Of a DNA stretch of 7,353 nt, positions 1 to 6,228 are shown one piece after another. The DNA is taken from assembly GCA_006226895.1 (NCBI GenBank), contig SBFN01000087.1, forward strand, positions 1 to 7,353. Reading direction: 5' to 3'. The notes under the pieces were generated by a model. It saw only the letters and a program-made list of their open reading frames with translations, was not told where the DNA came from and made no database searches. Source of the stretch: Deltaproteobacteria bacterium. Lineage in GTDB: Bacteria; Desulfobacterota; Desulfuromonadia; Desulfuromonadales; BM103. The translations under genes and the position numbers were made by a program. Numbering within the stretch: position 1 is the first letter of the stretch; each line of letters opens with the position of its first letter.

Positions 1-89
1 GGGAAGAGATTGAGGGTGACGATAAGGACAAACTTGGCAATATGATGGTCGGCGGATCAAGCTCCCTTGAGTACCAGGATGATGAGTAA
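1..89 (+). CDS. C-terminal fragment of an unidentified protein
   Basis: This is the 3' end of a gene that begins before the window. The first whole codon is at position 3 and the TAA stop is at 87-89. The frame gives 28 residues ending in GGSSSLEYQDDE, strongly acidic at both ends with a short glycine/serine stretch between. The other two forward frames hit stops within the first 45 bases, so this is the only forward frame open to the edge. A charged, low-complexity tail is plausible as a disordered C-terminus, but too little is visible to assign a family or function. It lies about 500 bases from aceE and is probably not part of the PDC operon. Confidence 0.5.
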   Translation, partial: EEIEGDDKDKLGNMMVGGSSSLEYQDDE

Positions 90-396
90 GCCTGGTTCGT
101 GGGTATGCTTTGATTCTGCAGACCTGGCCAACCGAATTACCTGTAAATTGGTTTTGGCTTCCTAAAGTCTTTCGGGGGGCCGTTCTTGCTTGTTGGAGCG
201 ATAATAAAGTCGTAATCCTGCCAATCCTTTCTGTTCATTACCTTTCCGGCCGGTGCGCAGAGGGGACAGTAAAAGGCAAACGTAATCTGTAGCTCTCGAG
301 TCACTGTCTCCGAACGGAGTTTGTTCGATTAAATTATATCTATCACTGTGACGTAAATCTCTCTTCTTTTAGCCTTTCCCAGACGAGGCCTCATAG

Positions 397-438
397 AAAC
401 AAAGAGCCTTAGTCTGACAAGCCCGATGCTCTTTGTTT
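397..438 (+). terminator. Terminator-like hairpin upstream of aceE
   Basis: A perfect 11-bp inverted repeat: AAACAAAGAGC (397-407) pairs with GCTCTTTGTTT (428-438) around a 20-base loop. The right arm runs into TGTTC, so the 3' side is T-rich, as expected of an intrinsic terminator read on the + strand. The loop is long and the outer stem is A/T-only, which makes it weaker than the terminator after the E3 gene. It could end the upstream transcription unit (300 bases after its stop), end a short RNA made within 90-396, or act as an attenuator in a long aceE leader. The sequence alone does not decide between these. Confidence 0.5.
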
Positions 439-563
439 TGTTCTGAGCCAACTTTAACAGGAACAGTCTTTTTCTCGTTTCATTTGTAGCTAAATAGCAA
501 ATTTCATGTACTTTTTAATATGTGACAACCTTTGTAAGCTTAATCCGCTCGTAGCGTAAGGCT

Positions 564-573
564 AAAGCGCTTT
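564..573. promoter_or_regulatory. 10-bp palindrome in the aceE leader
   Basis: AAAGCGCTTT is a perfect palindrome ending 25 bases before the aceE ATG. It sits between the small CGCT/AGCG hairpin (546-556) and the TCATC/GATGA hairpin (573-585). Its position would suit an operator or part of a structured 5' UTR. It does not match the E. coli PdhR operator. A 10-bp palindrome can occur by chance, so this is a weak call. Confidence 0.2.
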
Positions 574-583
574 CATCATAGAT

Positions 584-589
584 GAGGAG
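584..589 (+). promoter_or_regulatory. Ribosome binding site that decides the aceE start
   Basis: GAGGAG lies 9 bases before the ATG at 599. An in-frame TTG at 590 directly abuts this motif, which leaves no spacer, so the TTG cannot use it. The ATG is therefore the better start. The motif overlaps the 3' arm of a short TCATC-ATA-GATGA hairpin (573-585). Confidence 0.75.
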
Positions 590-598
590 TTGGAAAAG

Positions 599-3283
599 AT
601 GACTTCAAATGATCGTAAGATAACTGATTCTTTACTGGATATTGAGAATGCAGAGTGGCGTGAATCACTCGATTATGTTTTACAGACGCAAGGTGAGGAG
701 CGGGTCCAGGAGTTGTTGCGCCTGCTGCAGGTGCGGGCCCAGGAGCAGGGGGTCAGTGTTCCCTTTACCGCCAACACCCCTTACATCAACACCATCCCCA
801 GGAATCAGCAGCCGGTTTTCCCGGGCAACCGCGAGATCGAGCGACGTATCAAGTCGATCATCCGCTGGAACGCCATGGCCATGGTGGTTCGCGCCAATCG
901 TGAGAGCACCGGTATCGGTGGTCATATCTCCACCTATGCCTCGGTTGCAACCCTCTGGGAGGTTGGCTTCAACCATTTCTGGAGAGGGCGCACAGACAAG
1001 TTTCTCGGTGACATGGTTTATTTCCAGGGGCACGCCGCACCCGGGGTTTACGCAAGGGCCTTTCTCGAAGGGCGCCTCAGCAGTGATGATCTGAGTCGTT
1101 TTCGGAATGAACTGGCTACGGAGGGCGGCCTCTCTTCTTATCCTCACCCCTTTCTGATGCCTGATTTCTGGGAGTTTCCGACGGTCTCCATGGGACTGAC
1201 CGCAATCTCTGCAATCTACCAGGCCCGCTTCAATCACTACCTGGTTGACCGGGGTTTGCGCAAATCAAGCGGTCGCAAAGTCTGGGCAATGCTTGGTGAC
1301 GGTGAGATGGATGAGCCAGAATCGCTTGGTGCTATCACCCTGGCGTCACGGGAGAAGCTCAACAACCTGATCTTTGTCGTCAACTGCAACCTGCAGCGCC
1401 TGGACGGCCCTGTGCGCGGTAATGGCAAGATCATCCAGGAGCTGGAAGCGGCTTTCCGAGGTGCCGGCTGGAATGTCCTCAAGGTGATCTGGGGCGATGA
1501 CTGGGATCATTTGCTTGAAAAAGATGATACGGGCCTGCTGGTCAAGCGCATGGACGAGGTCCTCGATGGTGAGATGCAGCACTTTACGCTGAAAAAAGGC
1601 GATTATGTCCGAGAGAAGTTTTTTGGCAAGTATCCGGAATTGCTGAAATTAGTAGAAAGCTACAGTGACGAACAGCTTGGTCGCCTGACCCGTGGAGGTC
1701 ACGACCCTGACAAGGTCTACGCTGCTTACCAGAATGCAATCTCTCAGGATGTGAAGCCAACCGTAATCCTGGCGCATACCATCAAGGGTTATGGTCTCGG
1801 AGAAGCAGGTGAGGGAAAAAACATCACTCACTCGCAGAAAAAACTCAACGAGGACGAGTTGAAAGAGTTCCGCACCCGCTTCAATATCCCGGTCAGTGAC
1901 AGTGAGATTGCCGAAGCTCCTTTTTACAAGCCCGCTGAAGACAGTCCGGAAATGATCTATCTCAAGGAGCGGCGGGCAGCCCTCGGTGGCTCCTTGCCCA
2001 AACGATTTTCCGGTCAGACGCCGATCGCCTGCCAGACCGATGGTCTGATCCGTGAGTACCTCGATGGCTCAGGTGACCGTGAGCTGGCAACGACCATGGC
2101 TTACGTGCACCTGTTGGCCAAGCTGTTGCGTGATCCTGAACTTGGTAAGCTGGTCGTGCCGATTGTTCCCGACGAAGCGCGGACCTTCGGTATGGAAGCA
2201 CTCTTCAGGCAGGCGGGCATCTACAGCCACGCAGGGCAACTCTACGAACCGGTCGATAAAGGTAGCCTGCTGCATTACAACGAGAAGAAGACCGGCGCCA
2301 TCCTCGAAGAAGGCTTAAGCGAGGCCGGTTCCATGGCCAGCTTTATCGCTGCAGGGACAGCCCATTCCAGTAACGGTGTACAGACCATTCCCTTCTACAC
2401 CTTTTATTCAATGTTCGGTTTCCAGAGGGTTGGTGACCAGATCTGGCAAGCTTGCGACAGCCGCGCCAGGGGTTTTCTGATCGGTGCGACCTCGGGCCGA
2501 ACCACACTGGCCGGAGAAGGTTTGCAGCATCAGGATGGACACAGCCACGTACTGGCAATGACGCCCACCAAGGTCAAGGCCTATGACCCGGCATTTGCTT
2601 ATGAAATGGCCGTGATCATTCACGATGGCTTGACCCGTATGTATTGTCATCAGGAGGACCTGATTTATTACCTCACGGTGATGAACGAGACCTACCTGAT
2701 GCCGCCGATGCCGAAAGGTAAGGGGGTGCGTGAAGGCATCGTCAAGGGCATGTACAAGTTCAAACCCTCGAACTTGAAAAAGAGCAAAAGTAAAGCTCAC
2801 CTGCTCGGCAGCGGTGCTATTCTCAATGAGACGATCAAGGCGCAGAAAATTCTGGAAGATGATTATGCGGTTGCCGCCGATGTCTGGAGCGTGACCAGCT
2901 ATAAGGAGCTTTACCAGGACAGCGTTGACTGCGAGCGCTGGAACCTGCTGAACCCGAAAAAGAAAGCCAAGGTCCCCTACGTCAGCCGTCTTCTCGCCAA
3001 GGAGGAGGGCGTCTTTGTTGCGGCATCGGATTATATGAAGCTTCTGCCGGCGGCTGTGTCAGCTTGGTTCCCAGCGCCTTTGTATTGCCTGGGGACAGAT
3101 GGCTTTGGTCGCAGCGACAGCCGTGAGCGGTTGCGTGACTTCTTTGAGGTCGACGCCCGTTACATCGTGGTTGCGACCCTGAAACAGTTGGCTGAGGCCG
3201 GCGAGGTCAGCAATGACGCGGTGGCCAAAGCCATTGCTGATTTGAAGATTGATGCAGGCAAGTTAAACCCCCATACCGATTAA
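599..3283 (+). CDS. aceE: Pyruvate dehydrogenase E1 component, homodimeric type
   Basis: Catalyses thiamine diphosphate (ThDP)-dependent decarboxylation of pyruvate and reductive acetylation of the E2 lipoyl group, in the cytoplasmic PDC. The product has 894 residues from the ATG chosen by its SD, against 887 in E. coli AceE. It can be aligned by eye with remembered E. coli sequence almost throughout. Visible motifs (numbered from this ATG): the ThDP/Mg motif GDGEMDEPES from residue 233, continuing to NCNLQRLDGPV near 262-272; the mobile active-site loop KNITHSQKK with H411, corresponding to E. coli H407; the EEGLSEAG segment near 570-577 that should supply the glutamate contacting the ThDP pyrimidine; and QHQDGHSH near 643-650. 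The C-terminal LGTDGFGRSDSRE signature is also present. It is first in the PDC operon, 83 bases before aceF. I see no frameshift or missing catalytic residue. Confidence 0.97.
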   Translation: MTSNDRKITDSLLDIENAEWRESLDYVLQTQGEERVQELLRLLQVRAQEQGVSVPFTANTPYINTIPRNQQPVFPGNREIERRIKSIIRWNAMAMVVRANRESTGIGGHISTYASVATLWEVGFNHFWRGRTDKFLGDMVYFQGHAAPGVYARAFLEGRLSSDDLSRFRNELATEGGLSSYPHPFLMPDFWEFPTVSMGLTAISAIYQARFNHYLVDRGLRKSSGRKVWAMLGDGEMDEPESLGAITLASREKLNNLIFVVNCNLQRLDGPVRGNGKIIQELEAAFRGAGWNVLKVIWGDDWDHLLEKDDTGLLVKRMDEVLDGEMQHFTLKKGDYVREKFFGKYPELLKLVESYSDEQLGRLTRGGHDPDKVYAAYQNAISQDVKPTVILAHTIKGYGLGEAGEGKNITHSQKKLNEDELKEFRTRFNIPVSDSEIAEAPFYKPAEDSPEMIYLKERRAALGGSLPKRFSGQTPIACQTDGLIREYLDGSGDRELATTMAYVHLLAKLLRDPELGKLVVPIVPDEARTFGMEALFRQAGIYSHAGQLYEPVDKGSLLHYNEKKTGAILEEGLSEAGSMASFIAAGTAHSSNGVQTIPFYTFYSMFGFQRVGDQIWQACDSRARGFLIGATSGRTTLAGEGLQHQDGHSHVLAMTPTKVKAYDPAFAYEMAVIIHDGLTRMYCHQEDLIYYLTVMNETYLMPPMPKGKGVREGIVKGMYKFKPSNLKKSKSKAHLLGSGAILNETIKAQKILEDDYAVAADVWSVTSYKELYQDSVDCERWNLLNPKKKAKVPYVSRLLAKEEGVFVAASDYMKLLPAAVSAWFPAPLYCLGTDGFGRSDSRERLRDFFEVDARYIVVATLKQLAEAGEVSNDAVAKAIADLKIDAGKLNPHTD

Positions 3284-3299
3284 TAGGCGGCTCTCCCCG

Positions 3300-3320
3300 A
3301 ACAGGGACTGTCCCTCTGTT
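3300..3320 (+). repeat. Compact hairpin / REP-like dyad between aceE and aceF
   Basis: The gap contains AGGGAC-T-GTCCCT (3303-3315), flanked by AAC and GTT (3300-3302 and 3318-3320) that can extend the stem across a two-base bulge. As RNA it would fold as AGGGA/TCCCT with a CTG loop, plus the outer three pairs. No T tract follows, so it is not a typical intrinsic terminator. It could mark a processing site or mRNA stabiliser between the E1 and E2 cistrons, or be a remnant of a dispersed palindromic repeat. Positions 3307-3318 (ACTGTCCCTCTG) closely match, in inverse orientation, the CAGAGGGGACAGT at 258-270. Confidence 0.45.
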
Positions 3321-3366
3321 GTAAGTGGATGCTGTTTACGAATCCCGAGTCCTATAGAGGAAAACT

Positions 3367-4713
3367 ATGAAACACGAGATTAGAGTTCCTGCCGTTTCAG
3401 AAGGTGTCACTGAAGGAACCGTTGTTAATATTACAGTTGCTGTCGGCGATAGCGTTGAAGTCGAGCAGACTCTGCTGGAGTTGGAGACTGACAAGGCTGT
3501 TGTCGAGGTTCCCTCGAGTCACGCAGGCAAGATCACCGAAGTTCTGGTGTCAGAAGGTGACCGTGTGGCGATTGATGCGGTCATCATGGTTCTGCAGTCG
3601 TCCGGGGTGGACGAAGAGGCCGTAACTCCAGAGGTCGCCAGGGAAGATGTCCCCGCACCTGTCGTTGAGGCACAACCTGTCTCTGGCGCTGTTGCTGAAC
3701 AGACGACACCCGCTGAGACCGCGGCTCCTTCTCCACCGCCGAGTGATGAGCCTCAGGTTGATCTGAACACTGTACGCCGCAACGATCTTGTTGCGCCCGC
3801 GGCTCCTTCCGTGCGGCGGTTGGCGCGTGATCTTGGCGTCGATATTTACCAGGTGCAAGGCACGGGCCCCGGCGGACGTGTCAGCGAAGATGATGTGCGC
3901 AATTTCGTTCGCGAAACCATGCAGCGCATCACCGGGGGCGGTCCCGTTCCTTCAGTTTTGGGCGAGTTCCCCGGGTTGCACGCCCAGCGGCCATTACCTG
4001 ATTTCAGCCGTTGGGGGACGGTCCGTCGTGAGCCACTGTCTCGGGTTCGTGAATTGACTGCTGACTCCATGGGGTATGCCTGGTCAACGATTCCCATGGT
4101 CACTCAGTATGACAACGCTCAGATCACGGAAGTCGAGGCGTTTCGCCAGAAGACGAATCAGCGCGCCAGCACCGAAGATCGATTGACCATGACAGCCATC
4201 ATGGTCAAGGTCTGTGCTGCAGCGCTTAAGGCCTTCCCGGGTGTTAATAGCAGCCTTGACCTGGCAAATAAAGAGCTTGTTCTGAAAGATTATGTGCATA
4301 TCGGCGTTGCTGTTGATACCCCCGGCGGCCTGCTGGTGCCGGTGATTCGTGATGCTGATCAGAAAGGCATCGAACGACTCGCCACGGAATTGAACGGACT
4401 TGCCGAGAAGACCCGTGAGCGCAAGATCAGTCCGGCCGAAATGGAAGGTGGAACTTTTACCATCAGCAACCTCGGCGGGGTTGGGGGGACCTCTTTTACG
4501 CCGATCGTTTACGCCCCTCAGGTGGCGATCCTGGGAATCTCAACGGCAACAATGCAACCGGTGTGGGATGGCAGCCAGTTTGTCCCACAACTGATCATGC
4601 CGCTTTCTCTGACCTACGACCACCGCGTCGTTGACGGTGCCGATGGTGCCCGTTTCCTGCGCTGGATTTGTGAGGCTCTTGACAACCCTCTGAACCTGGT
4701 CATGAAAGGATGA
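3367..4713 (+). CDS. aceF: Dihydrolipoamide acetyltransferase, E2 of the PDC
   Basis: Forms the PDC core, taking the acetyl group from E1 on a swinging lipoyl arm and transferring it to CoA. The product has 448 residues. Domains: one N-terminal lipoyl domain (about 1-78) with the lipoylated lysine K43 in ETDKAVVEVPS; a flexible Ala/Pro/Glu-rich linker (about 80-140); a peripheral subunit-binding domain (about 144-181, VRRLARDLGVDIYQVQGTGP) that docks E1 and/or E3; a second linker; and the catalytic domain (about 215-446). The catalytic motif DHRVVDGA contains H419 and D423. E. coli AceF is about 630 residues with three lipoyl domains, so this is a single-lipoyl, short form. The SD AGAGG (3356-3360) sits 6 bases before the ATG. 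The motifs alone could also fit a 2-oxoglutarate or branched-chain E2, but the aceE neighbour makes pyruvate the clear assignment. Confidence 0.95.
   Translation: MKHEIRVPAVSEGVTEGTVVNITVAVGDSVEVEQTLLELETDKAVVEVPSSHAGKITEVLVSEGDRVAIDAVIMVLQSSGVDEEAVTPEVAREDVPAPVVEAQPVSGAVAEQTTPAETAAPSPPPSDEPQVDLNTVRRNDLVAPAAPSVRRLARDLGVDIYQVQGTGPGGRVSEDDVRNFVRETMQRITGGGPVPSVLGEFPGLHAQRPLPDFSRWGTVRREPLSRVRELTADSMGYAWSTIPMVTQYDNAQITEVEAFRQKTNQRASTEDRLTMTAIMVKVCAAALKAFPGVNSSLDLANKELVLKDYVHIGVAVDTPGGLLVPVIRDADQKGIERLATELNGLAEKTRERKISPAEMEGGTFTISNLGGVGGTSFTPIVYAPQVAILGISTATMQPVWDGSQFVPQLIMPLSLTYDHRVVDGADGARFLRWICEALDNPLNLVMKG
4705..4710 (+). promoter_or_regulatory. Ribosome binding site for the GTG start of the E3 gene
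   Basis: AAAGGA lies within the last codons of aceF, 7 bases before GTG at 4718. The two nearby ATGs (4713 and 4716) are out of frame with the E3 gene, so GTG is the supported start. With the aceF stop at 4711-4713, ribosomes finishing aceF would arrive directly at this site, which suggests translational coupling. Confidence 0.7.
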
Positions 4714-4717
4714 TGAT

Positions 4718-6124
4718 GTGAGTAACACAGAAAAGATCCCCGCCAGTGCGCAACTGGTTGTGATAGGAGCAGGACCGGGAGGATATGCAACTGCCTTCAA
4801 GGCTGTTGAGCTGGGCTTGAATGTCACCCTGATTGACCCGGAGGCGAACCCGGGAGGCGTCTGCCTGCATCGTGGCTGCATTCCGTCGAAAGCTTTGCTC
4901 CACGTTGCCAAACTGGTTGCAGAAGCGCAAGAAGCGACAGAGATAGGCGTCACCTTCAAAAAGCCTCAAATCGATCTTGACCGGGTACGTAGCTGGAAAG
5001 ACGAAGTCATCGGCAAGTTGACCGGAGGTCTCGGTGGAAAAGTTGCGAAACAGAAAATTACCTATGTTCGCGGCATGGCGAAGTTCAAGAACGCGCACAC
5101 TTTAACGGTGACAGCCACTGACGGCACCACGGGTGAGATGTCATTTGAAAACGCTATTCTCGCCTCAGGTTCACGACCAGTCATGCTGCCGGGTGTGGCG
5201 GCTGGCAGCACCAAAATTGTCGATTCCACAGGGGCCCTCGAAATCCCTGATATCCCCTCTTCGCTGCTGATTGTCGGCGGCGGCTATATTGGTCTTGAAC
5301 TCGGTTCAGCCTACGTCGCTCTCGGCAGTAAAGTTTCGGTCGTGGAAATGACCGATGGCCTGCTGCCGGGTTGTGATCGTGATCTGGTTTCGGTGCTGAA
5401 GAGACGGCTCGGCAAAAAGTTTGCGGAGATTAAACTGAACACCCGTGTGACCGATTTGAAAGAGCAGAAAAATGGCGTGATGGTCACTGTCGAAGATAAG
5501 CAGGGTGAAGTGACCAAGAGCCTTTTCAGTAAAGTTCTGATTGCTATTGGCCGTAAACCTAACAGTGAGAACCTGGGGCTTGAGAATACATCCATAAAAG
5601 TCAACGAGAAGGGCTTCCTTCAGGTGGATGCTCAGATGCGGACAGCAGAAGAGCACATCTTTGCGATTGGTGATATTGCCGGTGAACCGATGCTGGCGCA
5701 TAAGGCTTATGCTGAAGCAAATGTTGCTGCTGAGGTGGTTGCGGGCAGAAAGACCGTGTTTGACCCACGCGCGATCCCGGCTGTGGTTTTTACCGATCCT
5801 GAGATCGCCTGGTGCGGCTTGACCGAAACCGAAGCGCGCGAGCAAAAAATCAAGATCAAAACGGCTAAAATGCCTTGGCGCAGCAATGGTCGCACGCTTA
5901 CTCTCGGTCGCGATGATGGCATGACCAAGCTGATCATTGATCCGGACACTGATCGCTTGCTCGGTGTGGCTGTTGCCGGCCCCGGTGCGGGGGAGTTGAT
6001 CGCTGAAGGGGTGCTGGCGTTGGAGATGGCTGCGGTCAGTGAAGATCTGCGCAAGTCGATTCATCCGCATCCGACTCTCTCCGAGACGATCTACGAAACG
6101 GCTGAGATGCTCTTTAAAGGTTGA
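4718..6124 (+). CDS. lpdA: Dihydrolipoamide dehydrogenase, E3 of the PDC
   Basis: FAD-dependent disulfide oxidoreductase that reoxidises E2-bound dihydrolipoamide and reduces NAD+ to NADH. The product has 468 residues, normal for the family, and no fused lipoyl domain at its N-terminus. Visible features: FAD-binding GAGPGG (17-22); the redox-active disulfide C49/C54 in GGVCLHRGCIPSK; the NAD-binding GGGYIG (187-192), with E210 ending the following strand as expected for NAD rather than NADP preference; the second FAD motif FAIGDIAG (D319); and the C-terminal HPHPTLSE with the catalytic pair H451/E456. It starts with GTG only 4 bases after aceF and is followed at once by a strong terminator, so it is the last gene of the aceE-aceF-lpdA operon. 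Such E3 proteins are often shared with 2-oxoglutarate dehydrogenase and glycine cleavage; whether this one is shared cannot be told here. Confidence 0.96.
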   Translation: MSNTEKIPASAQLVVIGAGPGGYATAFKAVELGLNVTLIDPEANPGGVCLHRGCIPSKALLHVAKLVAEAQEATEIGVTFKKPQIDLDRVRSWKDEVIGKLTGGLGGKVAKQKITYVRGMAKFKNAHTLTVTATDGTTGEMSFENAILASGSRPVMLPGVAAGSTKIVDSTGALEIPDIPSSLLIVGGGYIGLELGSAYVALGSKVSVVEMTDGLLPGCDRDLVSVLKRRLGKKFAEIKLNTRVTDLKEQKNGVMVTVEDKQGEVTKSLFSKVLIAIGRKPNSENLGLENTSIKVNEKGFLQVDAQMRTAEEHIFAIGDIAGEPMLAHKAYAEANVAAEVVAGRKTVFDPRAIPAVVFTDPEIAWCGLTETEAREQKIKIKTAKMPWRSNGRTLTLGRDDGMTKLIIDPDTDRLLGVAVAGPGAGELIAEGVLALEMAAVSEDLRKSIHPHPTLSETIYETAEMLFKG

Positions 6125-6127
6125 ATC

Positions 6128-6171
6128 GGGACACTTCCAAGGGATCCTTCAATGGAAGTGTCCCTGTTTTT
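6128..6171 (+). terminator. Intrinsic terminator of the PDC operon
   Basis: A perfect 12-bp stem, GGGACACTTCCA (6128-6139) with TGGAAGTGTCCC (6153-6164), and a 13-base loop, followed by TGTTTTT (6165-6171). It begins 4 bases after the E3 stop codon. The loop holds a nested dyad AAGG-GAT-CCTT (6139-6149). There is no T tract on the opposite side, so it appears to act only on the + strand. The GGGACA arm also resembles the dyad between aceE and aceF, so a palindromic repeat may have been co-opted as the terminator. Confidence 0.88.
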
Positions 6172-6197
6172 GGAAATTTGACCAAAGTCATTTCCTT

Positions 6198-6217
6198 GAT
6201 ACTCAATTCGGAGTATC
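6198..6217. promoter_or_regulatory. 7-6-7 dyad in the leader of the polyferredoxin gene
   Basis: GATACTC (6198-6204) and GAGTATC (6211-6217) form a perfect inverted repeat with a 6-base spacer, ending 11 bases before the ATG at 6229. A TTGACC box (6178-6183) lies 14 bases upstream and resembles a sigma-70 -35 element, but no good -10 follows at the usual distance. The dyad could be a repressor or activator site, or an RNA hairpin that hides GGAG (6210-6213), the only SD-like sequence here. Confidence 0.35.
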
Positions 6218-6228
6218 TTCAACGCATC

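Larger units (their letters stand above)
90..598. other. Long non-coding region upstream of aceE
   Basis: About 500 bases without a convincing gene. It is more AT-rich than the flanking coding sequence, especially from 320 to 540. It holds a 12-bp dyad CTCCGAACGGAG (308-319), a terminator-like hairpin (397-438), a small CGCT/AGCG hairpin (546-556), a 10-bp palindrome AAAGCGCTTT (564-573) and a TCATC/GATGA hairpin (573-585) that touches the aceE ribosome binding site. I searched by eye for paired -35/-10 boxes and for a sigma-54 -24/-12 pair and found none that is convincing. The best single box is TTTAAT at 514-519, with no good -35 partner. The aceE promoter presumably lies here, most likely downstream of the 397-438 hairpin, but I cannot place it. 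Confidence 0.6.

Noticed and set aside
110..292. 60-residue open frame upstream of aceE
   Set aside because: It starts with TTG, has no SD, shows no recognisable motif and has an unusual tryptophan-rich composition. It overlaps a GGGACA-type motif. Most likely chance.
321..346. Possible sigma-70 promoter TTGTTC ... TATCAC or TTATAT
   Set aside because: Spacing between the candidate boxes is 14 bases or less and the -10 matches are poor.
590..598. TTG start for aceE three codons upstream of the ATG
   Set aside because: It abuts the GAGGAG motif with no spacer. The ATG at 599 has proper spacing.
2408..2800. 130-residue - strand open frame inside aceE
   Set aside because: Antisense shadow of conserved E1 sequence, with no motif or independent start signal.
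5306..6070. 254-residue open frame on the - strand inside lpdA
   Set aside because: Antisense shadow of a well-supported gene, with no recognisable domain and no start signals.
6121..6228. N-terminal extension of the polyferredoxin frame back to 6121
   Set aside because: The extension would overlap the lpdA stop and translate straight through a strong intrinsic terminator, with no SD. The ATG at 6229 immediately precedes a normal N-terminus and first membrane segment.
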